Source: Prolixibacteraceae bacterium (GTDB lineage: Bacteria > Bacteroidota > Bacteroidia > Bacteroidales > Prolixibacteraceae). From it: 58,072 nt of DNA. Shown piece by piece: positions 8,953-17,487 of the stretch; position 1 is the stretch's first letter; each line of letters starts with the position of its first letter. Location of the stretch: contig DMSQ01000038.1 of assembly GCA_003457135.1 (NCBI GenBank), positions 1-58,072 of the forward strand, written 5' to 3'. Below the pieces are notes generated by a model. It ran no database searches. It was given only the letters and a program-made list of their open reading frames with translations, and was not told the DNA's origin. The position numbers and the translations under genes were made by a program.

Positions 8953-9921
8953 TTAGAATTCTTTTTGTTCGATAATGAATGATGTCACTAGGTTTGTTCT
9001 CAGTGTATATTTCAGGGCACTTATTTCTTCTGGAATGTTTGATCTGCTAAGTTTTGGAAAATTTTCGCCTGCACAATTGTAAGATATCCAATTGACTGGC
9101 CTGAACCTATATCTATCATACTGGCTTATATTTTTAGAATTGATATTTTTTTGACTTAGAGCTTTCCACAAAATTGCAATGTCACCGGAAGTCTCCAGAA
9201 CCAATTTCTTTATTTCAATAATCAAATCTCTTAAATGAATACCAACAGCAAAGTCACTGAGAATGGAAATTACATACAATTCAAGTCCTTTACCTTGAGA
9301 TACTTCTAACTGAAATTCGCTTGATATTTTGACATCAATTCCAGAGGGGGATTTTGTTTTAACTTCGATATTTTTATTCTCTAACTCAAAATCGTTACCT
9401 TTATCATAAGGGCCAGTCCATGAATTTAATAGGGAATTAATTTCAGGTTGATTTGAGTCTGTAATCAGTAATTTCAAGACTAGCAGTTCTCCAATAATAC
9501 CTTTTATTGCTTCCTCAGAAAGTAAATCAGATTTTTTGTCTTCGAAAAATTCACTCCATCTGTAAAAAGCCTGAATGAAATGATTTGAATACTCATCTAC
9601 CTGTTTTATATTTTTTATTCCATGATAGAGTGATAGGACCAGATCATCAAAAAGATCATTAAAATCATTGTCTGCTAATTGAAGAACAATTAAATTCTTT
9701 TCTCTGAAGTATTCAATGGATAAATTTTCCTTATGAACTCCTTTGAAGCCTAAATGCTTGTTGGCTGGCAACGCAAGAATCAAACATCTATTTCCTTCCT
9801 TACTAACTCCAATGTAAAGTTCACAGATACATTCGGAGGAAATCCTAAGCGACCTAAAACCAATTGTAATAGGATTCTCTGTAAGCCCAGCCCACTTTTG
9901 TTTTAACTCTATATTGGTCAT
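8953..9921 (-). CDS. PD-(D/E)XK motif protein (DUF4420 family)
   Basis: 322 residues. The motif region reads GIIGELLVL (E145), then GPYDKGNDFELENKNIEVKT with D177 and E186-V-K188, the PD-(D/E)XK nuclease signature spaced as in the DUF4420 family. This predicts a metal-dependent nuclease-like domain, probably the cleavage component of the operon. The rest is mixed alpha/beta without other motifs that I recognise. It begins 2 bp after the Z1 gene ends and is followed 1 bp later by the AIPR gene, so translation is probably coupled. Confidence 0.85.
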   Translation of the reverse strand: MTNIELKQKWAGLTENPITIGFRSLRISSECICELYIGVSKEGNRCLILALPANKHLGFKGVHKENLSIEYFREKNLIVLQLADNDFNDLFDDLVLSLYHGIKNIKQVDEYSNHFIQAFYRWSEFFEDKKSDLLSEEAIKGIIGELLVLKLLITDSNQPEINSLLNSWTGPYDKGNDFELENKNIEVKTKSPSGIDVKISSEFQLEVSQGKGLELYVISILSDFAVGIHLRDLIIEIKKLVLETSGDIAILWKALSQKNINSKNISQYDRYRFRPVNWISYNCAGENFPKLSRSNIPEEISALKYTLRTNLVTSFIIEQKEF

Positions 9922-9923
9922 AG

Positions 9924-12900
9924 TTACAATTCGTTTGCATCATCTGGTAATTCAGAATCAACTTCATTAAACTCTATTTCATCATCTTCTTCAAATCCAT
10001 AATTTCCGTGAACATAAACTCCACCGGGATCAGGTTTAATTGGTGGAAAACCCATGGCATAACCAACCAATGGAATATTCAAATCAATTCCTTCGCTTTC
10101 AACAAGCATTTTCAACTGAGGATCTTCTTTGCCTTTCTCCTGAAGAAAAACATAGTAGGAATCTAAAATGTAGATTACAAGAAGTCCTTCCTGGTCAGTC
10201 ATTTTTTCACGATAAACTCTTTCTGGAATGTTAACCCTTCCAGCAGTTTCTTTAACTCGATCTATAGACCAATCAGGATATTTTTCGTAGTAGTATCGTA
10301 TTCTGTTTTCAATGAATTCTTTTTCAGATGCTTTGATTTGAGAGTCAGTTAACATTATCGCCATGTCTAATCCTGCGGAAATGATGTTGGCAGATTTGCC
10401 AGATGCTCCAAATATTTTATAATCCAAAAACTGCTCTCTGAAATATTTCAACCCTTCATCTTTGTTCGGCCCTCTGCGTACTGTCATCCTAATATCTACT
10501 GGCAAACCAGATTCACTTTTCTTCAGCAAACCCTTACCTTCATTATGCTTTGCCCTTCCTGTCGTCTTAATTGCGATTGTCCAGTTCTTGAGCTTGCTGA
10601 CATCTCTGCATCTTTCGAGAAATTTCACTATGCTAGCGCAAGTCTCACTTCCAAAATTATTTTCTTGTTTTAGAATTTCTATTGCCCCGTTAATATCGGT
10701 CTGTGCTGTCAGAAAACCTGCATCAGTTCCGTCCTTTTTCATTTTTACTTCGAACTTGTATTTCCCAATTATATTGCTTTTGAATTGGGACCATACTGCC
10801 TCAATTTTATTCTTTGTGATTTCAAACTTTGTTGATTGTTCAAGAGAATCCTGATATGACCAGTTTACTTCCAGAGTGTCCCTGAGAATTGCAGGTCTTG
10901 TTATTTTAAGTACACCTGGATGCTTTTTTACTCTAAGAATAAAGTTCGCCGGAGTTCTTGGGGGAATTTTTTCCTCCATTTTCTTAAACTCAGTTTCAAG
11001 TTCTTCAATAGTTCGTGTAACCAAATCATATTTCTCCCTTGAATCACGGGTGATGAAAAGCTTGCAGCAGTCCAGATAACCTGGTCTGTAGCCAAACCAT
11101 CTTCCCATTTGGAGAAGTGCATCAGAATAATCAGTTGACCGAACAAAATAATTGATACTTAATCCTTCAAGTGTAAATCCACGGGACAATCTGTTGCCGC
11201 CAATGGCAATATATTTTTTCGGAGTATTCCTCGGATAAAAAAGTTTGTCGCCAGTAAAACTGTTGATGGCTTTTACTTCTAATCCCTTAATTGCTTCCGT
11301 GAGAAAATTATTTTTGATTGTTTCGAAACTGATTGGTTTCAGAAATTCATCGTCATATCCTTTTGGTAAATAGTCAGAAACATGTTCTATAATGTACGAA
11401 TAGTATTTGAACCAGATTCTTTCAAAGGTTGCAAATATGGAAGTTGGATTACTTGGGACATCAAGTTGTAAACTGCTTTGCAACTCTCTGACATAAATAT
11501 CAATTGAATCTTTTAGCTTGTTTTGCCAATTCGTGAATCTCGAAATGTGAATCAACATTGAATTATGCGGATTGAACATTGTGGAATTTACCATCGCTGG
11601 CTTCCTGCTTTCTCGAATAGCAATTGCGAGAATAAAGCAGAGTAAACTTTCCTTTATTGAATCAGGTAAACTAATTGGAAAGTTATCTCCGGGTCTGGAT
11701 GATCTTGTTAGCCTTCTATATTCGCGATAATCAGCAAAATCAAGATAAGAATTAAACTGTCCAATCTTTTCATCCCAATCGTCTTGACTTGTTATTTTTA
11801 GAACGCCAATTAATTCGCCATTGCCAGGAGAAAAGACTTTGTCAGGAAAATACTCAATATTATCATTAACAATTTCAACTAAAGGAATTTTTAATTCAGC
11901 ATTATTTTCAATTGGGTTAATTGTTTCAAAGATTTGTTTTGCTCCGATGTAATTTGAAGGTGGATTGAGCAGAACAATAAAATCATCCGGAAACAAGTTG
12001 TCAACCCTAGGCAGAGATTTTTCCTCTGCCTGTCCTCTTAGCTTATACTTTACTATCCAATTATTTTCGGGGGCTTCATTGCGGTCAGCGAGAATATTTG
12101 CAAAAGGCGTTGCAGTATAACCGAGATACGTTTTTCGCTTGAACAATGCAAGTAAGGCCCTGATATGTCCATTAATTCTCGAAGCATATTCTCTTCCTTT
12201 TTTTCCTTCATTATTTAAGGATGCGTTATCCGCCTCATCATCAAGAACAAGAAATGGGATGTCATGTTGGTCTCTGTTTTCTTCAAGGTAGTCATGCAAC
12301 CATACAATCAGATTACGTAAGACACTTATATTTTTCTTACAAACAAGTATGTTCGTGTGGTTAAGTGAGAAATCAGCATCAAGCAATGGTTTTTTGAAAT
12401 CCGATTTTGCTGATGTGATTGATATGACTTGGTTTACATTACTGTCACCTAAGTTGCCAAATCTTCTTATTGAACCAACACCTTTTTTCACCAAAGCATC
12501 GGTATCAATGTCAAGTCCTTCTCCTATAACATCATTCTCAATTCTTAACTGTGTTTGATTCCTCAGGTCTTCCATTATACCAGCAAAAACAATTATCAAT
12601 CCATAGCCAGAATCAATCGCTCGGTTGATTACTGCATTAAAGTTTTGGGTTTTTCCTGCTTGAACGCTTCCAACAACTAAACCCTTCATCCAAAATTCCT
12701 CACTAGATTTCGGGTCTCCCATTTTCCCCAGAATCTCGATGCTTGTCGTTTTTGTTTCGTCAATCACTTTTTCCGAACGACCTGCTTTCTCAAGCATAGT
12801 AAAATATCTGTCACTGTAATTCCAGGAGTTTTTCATCTCCTCTCTTCTTTCTGCTGTCAACCATGTTTTGAATCCTTCTTTTGTAAGAGAATTACTTGGG

Positions 12901-13136
12901 TCAATGTCAATTGGGTTCACAGATAAATACTGATTTTTGGCAGTCTCATAATAATTTTTTAGAGTTACCTCATCTATTTCAGGATAGCCATACACATTGA
13001 TTACTGCAATAATTGAATTTTTTATCTCAGGAAGAAGATTCATAAAATATCCTGGAGACAAGGAATTTTTCTGCGAATATTCTTTTGCCTTGCTTGCAAT
13101 GATTTTGATAATGATGTCTATATATTTATTCTCCAT
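9924..13136 (-). CDS. Z1 domain-containing ATPase (SF2-like) of a restriction-like system
   Basis: 1070 residues. Walker A GSVQAGKT is at 156-163, the DDEAD Walker B at 299-303 and a motif III-like YTATPFAN at 340-347. The Z1 signature GGNRLSRGFTLEGL (646-659) and QMGRWFGYRPGY (676-687, motif VI-like) follows. This is the Z1 family, an SF2-like ATPase fused to further domains and found with MORC-like ATPases in modification-linked operons. The C-terminal third (~700-1070) has no motif I can name, and the last ~25 residues are very acidic (EEDDEIEFNEVDSELPDDAN). It starts 5 bp after the MORC gene stop. Predicted role: ATP-driven movement on DNA or remodelling of the complex. Confidence 0.9.
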   Translation of the reverse strand: MENKYIDIIIKIIASKAKEYSQKNSLSPGYFMNLLPEIKNSIIAVINVYGYPEIDEVTLKNYYETAKNQYLSVNPIDIDPSNSLTKEGFKTWLTAERREEMKNSWNYSDRYFTMLEKAGRSEKVIDETKTTSIEILGKMGDPKSSEEFWMKGLVVGSVQAGKTQNFNAVINRAIDSGYGLIIVFAGIMEDLRNQTQLRIENDVIGEGLDIDTDALVKKGVGSIRRFGNLGDSNVNQVISITSAKSDFKKPLLDADFSLNHTNILVCKKNISVLRNLIVWLHDYLEENRDQHDIPFLVLDDEADNASLNNEGKKGREYASRINGHIRALLALFKRKTYLGYTATPFANILADRNEAPENNWIVKYKLRGQAEEKSLPRVDNLFPDDFIVLLNPPSNYIGAKQIFETINPIENNAELKIPLVEIVNDNIEYFPDKVFSPGNGELIGVLKITSQDDWDEKIGQFNSYLDFADYREYRRLTRSSRPGDNFPISLPDSIKESLLCFILAIAIRESRKPAMVNSTMFNPHNSMLIHISRFTNWQNKLKDSIDIYVRELQSSLQLDVPSNPTSIFATFERIWFKYYSYIIEHVSDYLPKGYDDEFLKPISFETIKNNFLTEAIKGLEVKAINSFTGDKLFYPRNTPKKYIAIGGNRLSRGFTLEGLSINYFVRSTDYSDALLQMGRWFGYRPGYLDCCKLFITRDSREKYDLVTRTIEELETEFKKMEEKIPPRTPANFILRVKKHPGVLKITRPAILRDTLEVNWSYQDSLEQSTKFEITKNKIEAVWSQFKSNIIGKYKFEVKMKKDGTDAGFLTAQTDINGAIEILKQENNFGSETCASIVKFLERCRDVSKLKNWTIAIKTTGRAKHNEGKGLLKKSESGLPVDIRMTVRRGPNKDEGLKYFREQFLDYKIFGASGKSANIISAGLDMAIMLTDSQIKASEKEFIENRIRYYYEKYPDWSIDRVKETAGRVNIPERVYREKMTDQEGLLVIYILDSYYVFLQEKGKEDPQLKMLVESEGIDLNIPLVGYAMGFPPIKPDPGGVYVHGNYGFEEDDEIEFNEVDSELPDDANEL

Positions 13137-13141
13137 GAGAT

Positions 13142-14659
13142 TTATTTTAGCAGTTGCATGACTTCTTGCGGTAATGAACTTTTAGCAAATCCGAGATTTG
13201 GAAGTATGTCAGTTTTTATCAGTTCAGATGACAGCCCACTAGCGATGAGTTCATTCACACATATAACTAAATCTTTCGCGGACAATCCGTCTTGCTCTTC
13301 AATTCCAACAAATTCTTTTTCAGCATGTGTCTGCCGGATTTTGTTAATTCGCGTATTTATCATTCGAACCAGCAAGTTCAATTTTGTAACCTTCTCTGCG
13401 TCTAATTCAGAAAGCAGAGATTTAAGTAAAGGAAAGTTGAAGTTGAGTTCCAATATAGGTCCTCTATTAGATGCTATTTTTTCAAACAATTGAACCTTAT
13501 CTTCTCTTGGGGTATTATGAAAATCTCGAATACCTCTATTAAAATATTCTCTCTCAGCCTGAGTTTTCAATTCATCAATATATCTTTCAAATGCTGCTGT
13601 TAAGTCGTGTGGTATTTCAATTTGGGATTTAGCAACATTCAGATGCAAAAGATGGTCAACACTGTTTCCAATATCAACACGCAGTCGTGCTAATTGTAGC
13701 CGTGGTGCTTTTTTAATTAGACCATTCCATCCGCCAAAGTGAATTAATCTGTCTGCTCTGTAAATGTAAATGCCTTCCATATCCATCAGACTTCGGTTTT
13801 TTGTAGTCCAAATGGATATGCTTTGGCTTTCATCAATACTTCTGGATGGCAGAACAAACCCTTCAATCTTAATTGTGTCAGTTCTAAAATGTTTTTGTTT
13901 ATATTCTATTGGACGGACATCATTCAGCTTAGGAAAGGGATTAAAGGGGACTATTAAGTCGTTATTGATTCTTATTTTTAATGGGTCTGTATTTCGTTCC
14001 ATGTACCGATGAAACACGAGCGATAAATAGTCTGAGGTAACTTCTGTTATTTGCTTCTTTAATGCTAACTGCCTGTTCGTTTCTTCCAGGTATTTTTCAA
14101 ACTTGTATAGCCCTCTCCAGATTATAATTGTGTTAGCGTCAAAATTTTCAAAGTGGTTCAAATGACCTTCACTTAGTAAATGATATTGTTGAATAAGATT
14201 GGCGATATCTTCTTGTGTGTTGACTAGCAATCTCCATTTGCCAACTTTTTTCAGATAGTTTACGTCCCATGTCCTGCCAGTATAAGCTTTCGTTCCTTTC
14301 TTTCTTGATAAAACCGTGAAACATCGAGTCTGTGAAAAGGATGCTGTTTTCATACCCAGTCCAAACCTTCCAAGGTCAAGTGCATTTCTTATCTGTTCAG
14401 GTGAATTACTTGGGAACTGCATACTTACTTTAAGAGTCTCCTCATTCATTCCTTCACCATTGTCTGCAATAAATAGAGTAAATGGTTCCTGATCCATTTT
14501 AATAAATACTTCTATCTTATCCGCATTCGCAGAAATAGAATTATCCATTAAATCAGCTAGTGAAGATTCTAAACTATATCCCTGTTCTGCAATTGATTTG
14601 ATTAGATATTCTGGATTTGGAACTGCATCTTCGGTTAATATTTCTTTAACTTTTGACAT
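13142..14659 (-). CDS. MORC-like GHKL ATPase
   Basis: 505 residues. Bergerat-fold motifs: N box ESSLADLMDNSISANADKI (E31, D36, N40), G1 box IADNGEGM (66-70), and GRFGLGMKTASFS (97-109). The S5-like domain contains IYIYRADRLIHFGGW and RVDI, as in MORC/MutL-like proteins. By family this is an ATP-driven dimer-clamp protein that can load on DNA. MORC/MutL-like ATPases in prokaryotes are known from restriction-modification-like operons (Iyer, Abhiman and Aravind 2008, from memory). The gene overlaps the methyltransferase gene by 14 nt at its start and precedes Z1 by 5 nt. Confidence 0.9.
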   Translation of the reverse strand: MSKVKEILTEDAVPNPEYLIKSIAEQGYSLESSLADLMDNSISANADKIEVFIKMDQEPFTLFIADNGEGMNEETLKVSMQFPSNSPEQIRNALDLGRFGLGMKTASFSQTRCFTVLSRKKGTKAYTGRTWDVNYLKKVGKWRLLVNTQEDIANLIQQYHLLSEGHLNHFENFDANTIIIWRGLYKFEKYLEETNRQLALKKQITEVTSDYLSLVFHRYMERNTDPLKIRINNDLIVPFNPFPKLNDVRPIEYKQKHFRTDTIKIEGFVLPSRSIDESQSISIWTTKNRSLMDMEGIYIYRADRLIHFGGWNGLIKKAPRLQLARLRVDIGNSVDHLLHLNVAKSQIEIPHDLTAAFERYIDELKTQAEREYFNRGIRDFHNTPREDKVQLFEKIASNRGPILELNFNFPLLKSLLSELDAEKVTKLNLLVRMINTRINKIRQTHAEKEFVGIEEQDGLSAKDLVICVNELIASGLSSELIKTDILPNLGFAKSSLPQEVMQLLK

Positions 14660-16247
14660 TATCTTTCAGATTATTAGAGTTTAGTATGTAAGAAACAATC
14701 TCCCCAATCTGACTTGCCAAATAAGGTGGAACCGCATTTCCAACCTGATGATATTGGGCAGTTCTCGCTCCACAGAAGAAATAATTATCAGGGAAAGTTT
14801 GTATTCGGGCAGCTTCTCTGACAGTAAGACTGCGGCATTGTTCCGGATCATAGTGAATAAAATAATGTCCATCTTTTGAGATATGGCTGGTTATGGTTGT
14901 TGCAGGTTCTTCCGTCCGTTGAGTTCGGAACCGGTCAGCAAATTTGGTACCCCTTGCATTTTTGTGATTGGGTAATAACCAGTCAGGATAATCGCGTAAT
15001 TTTGGGAAATCGCCTTTTATCTTCAGGTAAATGGATGAGAATAAATACCGGGACAAATCCTCTTTCAGGTGGGTTCTGGTTTCATGGTTTAAGACACCTC
15101 CAATTTTTTCATCATGATACCAATTTTTAAGCGGATTACTTTCTTCAGAAAGAGCGACTTCCTGGAAGTTTTTGCCTTTCGTCAGTTTTAGTATATTTTT
15201 AAGATCAATTTCCACTTCAGGAAATTCTTTTTTGATCAGTTCCAGATACTCATTTACGGTATTTACCCAATTTGTCTGGCTATCATTTATCTTTCGGTAC
15301 TTTTGTTTTCCATCACAATCCGAAAGTGCAAGTTCCCGGCCAATTCCACTTCTTAATTTAGGCAGTTCATTGATAACATCTCTTAGTTTGACTTCATTTT
15401 TTTTGCCAATCGGATCAAAGCAAATATCTCCAAAATCTTCCCGAATGCCCAGTAAAATAACGCGATGTCGTTTTTGAGGTATACCGTATAGTTCAGTTCG
15501 GATTAAAAAATCCTGATCCTTTGAATAAATTGGATTACCTTCAGTATCGAATCCCTTAGGAGGTTGTACCAGTGAGTATATCCTATATTTTGGAGAATTA
15601 TAATTTGGAAATAGTTTTCCCGGATTTTTAAGATCAGCTTTTATCCAATCAAAAATGCTATCCCCATCATATTTTGCTGACAATAATCCTTTTACATTTT
15701 CCATCACAAAAATGGCAGGATGATGAACCGCTATAATCCGCAGGTATTCGCGGTAAAGAAAAACCCGGGGATCATCTTCGGATATACCCCTGTTTCTGGA
15801 TCGACCAACCAATGAATAGGCCTGACATGGTGGACCTCCAATTAATAACCAATCTTTGGTATTTTTCAAAGCATTTTTTATTCTATCATCTACAAGCTTT
15901 GAAGAAAAATTATCGTCTCCTAATGTGCATTGCCATACTTCCTCTTTTGCTCTTTGAGCTTCTTTTGAGAATTTATTAAAAAGAGTTTCTCTGTTTATTT
16001 TATCCTCTGATGGTTTATAATTCCGAATGTATTCATAGTAATCTTCCGGAACCTGACCAATTGGGAATTGTCTGAAGAAACTGCGAAGTTCCAAGGTCTT
16101 GTGCGCAAATTCGTCCTTCTCAATTGATAGCTTAATTTGAAAGGTTCGTTGTCCATTTTCGTTGATGATGGAAGAAAATCCTTCACCTAATCCTCCAGGG
16201 CCGGCGAATAGATCAATTATTGGAATCTGAGTCATTGAAAATTTCAT
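14646..16247 (-). CDS. dcm: DNA (cytosine-5-)-methyltransferase
   Basis: 533 residues with ordered C5-methyltransferase motifs: IIDLFAGPGGLGEGF (I), GGPPCQAYSLVGRSR (IV, catalytic C141), VMENVKG (VI, 183-187), QKRHRVILLG (VIII) and SLTVREAARIQTFPDNY...QVGNAVPP (IX-X). The target-recognition region lies between VIII and IX and gives no readable specificity. A second ATG at 16235 (MTQIPIIDLF) is a possible start. The start overlaps the end of the controller gene by about 35 nt. Role: marks host DNA so the downstream components spare it, or guides them. Confidence 0.93.
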   Translation of the reverse strand: MKFSMTQIPIIDLFAGPGGLGEGFSSIINENGQRTFQIKLSIEKDEFAHKTLELRSFFRQFPIGQVPEDYYEYIRNYKPSEDKINRETLFNKFSKEAQRAKEEVWQCTLGDDNFSSKLVDDRIKNALKNTKDWLLIGGPPCQAYSLVGRSRNRGISEDDPRVFLYREYLRIIAVHHPAIFVMENVKGLLSAKYDGDSIFDWIKADLKNPGKLFPNYNSPKYRIYSLVQPPKGFDTEGNPIYSKDQDFLIRTELYGIPQKRHRVILLGIREDFGDICFDPIGKKNEVKLRDVINELPKLRSGIGRELALSDCDGKQKYRKINDSQTNWVNTVNEYLELIKKEFPEVEIDLKNILKLTKGKNFQEVALSEESNPLKNWYHDEKIGGVLNHETRTHLKEDLSRYLFSSIYLKIKGDFPKLRDYPDWLLPNHKNARGTKFADRFRTQRTEEPATTITSHISKDGHYFIHYDPEQCRSLTVREAARIQTFPDNYFFCGARTAQYHQVGNAVPPYLASQIGEIVSYILNSNNLKDNVKS

Positions 16248-16452
16248 GATTAAAAAAATCGGAAAGGGTCATTTTCAGACCGTCAATAACTATTTTCTCC
16301 AGACTTGAGATAGTTATATTTCTTTTACCATTTTCAACATGGTTCATGTAGGATCTGTCGAGATTAGATTGCCAGGCAAGGTCTTCCTGTTTCAGCTTTC
16401 GTTCTTCTCTAAGGATTTTTATCCTTTTACCAATTTTTTCTTTTAAGTTCAT
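16213..16452 (-). CDS. Controller (C) protein, XRE-type HTH regulator
   Basis: 79 residues from ATG 16452 (MNLKEKIGKRIKILREERKL). A helix-turn-helix with the XRE pattern is clear (LKQEDLAWQSNLDRSYMNHVENGKRNITISSLEKI). The size matches restriction-modification controller proteins. A longer frame could start at 16479, but that would run into the -7 box and the two C-boxes at 16473-16499, so 16452 is preferred. The gene overlaps the methyltransferase start. Inferred role: binds the boxes, activates then represses its own promoter, and times expression of the restriction-like genes after establishment. Confidence 0.85.
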   Translation of the reverse strand: MNLKEKIGKRIKILREERKLKQEDLAWQSNLDRSYMNHVENGKRNITISSLEKIVIDGLKMTLSDFFNHEIFNDSDSNN

Positions 16453-16455
16453 GGC

Positions 16456-16499
16456 CAAATTTATGTCAATGTGACTCATAGTACATTTGACTAGTAGTC
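16456..16499 (-). promoter_or_regulatory. C-boxes and leaderless promoter of the defence operon
   Basis: On the plus strand GACT-CAT-AGT (16473-16482) and GACT-AGT-AGTC (16489-16499) form two direct-repeat, palindromic boxes. They match the consensus GACT-N3-AGTC known for C-protein operators. An outer inverted repeat GTGACT...AGTCAC spans 16471-16501. On the minus strand TAAATTTG (16456-16463) is a perfect Bacteroidota -7 box only 3 nt from the ATG at 16452, which predicts a leaderless mRNA. No good -33 element sits 19 nt upstream, consistent with activator dependence. The match is by eye; function is inferred. Confidence 0.7.
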
Positions 16500-16616
16500 A
16501 CTTTTAAATGATTGAATTAAATTAATTTGCTAATTCTTAAGTGTATATAAAAGCCCTTAAGAGATTGGATTTGAGTAAAATTGCACTTTTGAGTTGGTGT
16601 TCAATCCCTCTTTGTA

Positions 16617-17030
16617 CTATTCTATTAAAGTTTTAAGGGATAATAAAGTCCCGGGAAGTTTGTCAGGTTTTAACTCACATCCCCAAATTACAATAACCTT
16701 CCAACCCATTACATTGAGTTTGATTTCGGCTTCTTTATCTCGGAACCAGGTTTCTTTAATCTTTTGCAACCACCATTCGGTGCGGGTTTTGGGGAGAACA
16801 AAATAAGGGCAGCCTTTGTGTCCGTGCCAAAAGCAGCCGTTAACAAAAATCACTGTTTTGTATTTGGGAAGTACAATATCAGGTTTTCCTGGTAGGTCTT
16901 TTACGTTAAGTCTGTAACGGAATCCGTTGGCAAAAAGGAATTTCCGCACCAGCATTTCAGGCTTGGTGTTTTTCCCTTTGATTTGGGACATGTTATAACT
17001 CCGTATTTCTTTACTGTGCACGTCAGTCAT
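16617..17030 (-). CDS. vsr: Very short patch repair endonuclease Vsr
   Basis: 137 residues, near the usual Vsr length. Motifs: GKPDIVLPK (D51), IFVNGCFWHGH (C66, H69) and the zinc-binding region to C74, then WWLQKIKE and GWKVIVIWGCEL. D51 and H69 fall at the same positions as in the E. coli enzyme. Vsr nicks DNA next to T:G mismatches that arise when 5-methylcytosine deaminates, so it fits the neighbouring cytosine methyltransferase. It is on the same strand, 165 bp upstream of the controller gene, with its own promoter likely upstream. Confidence 0.93.
   Translation of the reverse strand: MTDVHSKEIRSYNMSQIKGKNTKPEMLVRKFLFANGFRYRLNVKDLPGKPDIVLPKYKTVIFVNGCFWHGHKGCPYFVLPKTRTEWWLQKIKETWFRDKEAEIKLNVMGWKVIVIWGCELKPDKLPGTLLSLKTLIE
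16995..17030. repeat. 36-bp imperfect direct repeat, copy 1 (vsr 5' end)
   Basis: The first 12 codons of vsr are repeated at 18246-18281 in the same orientation with 29 of 36 positions identical by hand alignment. In the other copy the same frame reads ISDVHRKEIRNY against MTDVHSKEIRSY here. The similarity stops at the codon after Y. The repeats flank the EcsC gene and its palindromes. Confidence 0.6.
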
Positions 17031-17487
17031 GAGAGTAAAGGTAAGAATTATACAGCCCCATCCCTAGCCCATCCCCAAAATTGGGAAGGGGATTGATCAC
17101 AGAAGTTCTTAAGGATTTATTTCAAAAGAGAGGTCCAGAAATTGGCTTGCAGGATGCAAAGTTCCCCGTTTGTGTTGCCTGAGCCTGCCGAAGGAGGGAT
17201 TTAGGGGGCTTTCAAATTACTGGGTAATTTCCTTTCGTCCGAAAGAAGATTTGTGTTTTGATGAATATTGGTGCGCGGCCGATAAAAAAGCATGCTACTA
17301 AAACCGTTGGCTAAAGCCAACGGCAAAGGATACTGCGCGAATATGCTTTAATGTTGATAAAAGCACTATCCTTTGCCGTCACATTCATGTGACGGACATG
17401 ATTGAGTCAGCCAAACGAGGGATTTAGTGGGCTTTTGTACTGTTGGACGGATCATTAACTTTACAATCAAACTGAAAACAGTTTTCA
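17031..17487. other. Repeat-rich intergenic region between vsr and the EcsC gene
   Basis: No credible coding frame. The stretch holds a GC-rich imperfect hairpin near 17058-17092 (ATCCCC...GGGGAT), two partial copies of a GAGGGATTTAG-type segment (around 17193-17212 and 17413-17432), and the large palindromic element at 17304-17395. Some EcsC upstream signals must also lie here, but no clear -33/-7 pair was found. Confidence 0.75.
17304..17395. repeat. Nested palindromic element (REP/BIME-like)
   Basis: Three perfect inverted repeats interlock. CCGTTGGC-TAAA-GCCAACGG (17304-17323) is a hairpin with 8-bp arms. CGGCAAAGGATA (17321-17332) pairs with TATCCTTTGCCG (17367-17378), a 12-bp arm enclosing 34 nt. 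CCGTCACAT-TC-ATGTGACGG (17376-17395) is a second hairpin with 9-bp arms. Together they can fold into a branched, three-stem structure. This resembles REP-type bacterial interspersed elements mobilised by REP-associated transposases; none is in the window. Confidence 0.7.

Noticed and set aside
6333..17030. Prophage or integrative element around the defence operon
   Set aside because: No integrase, phage structural gene, tRNA or clear att repeat flanks the operon; only the short vsr-like repeat at 18246 was seen.
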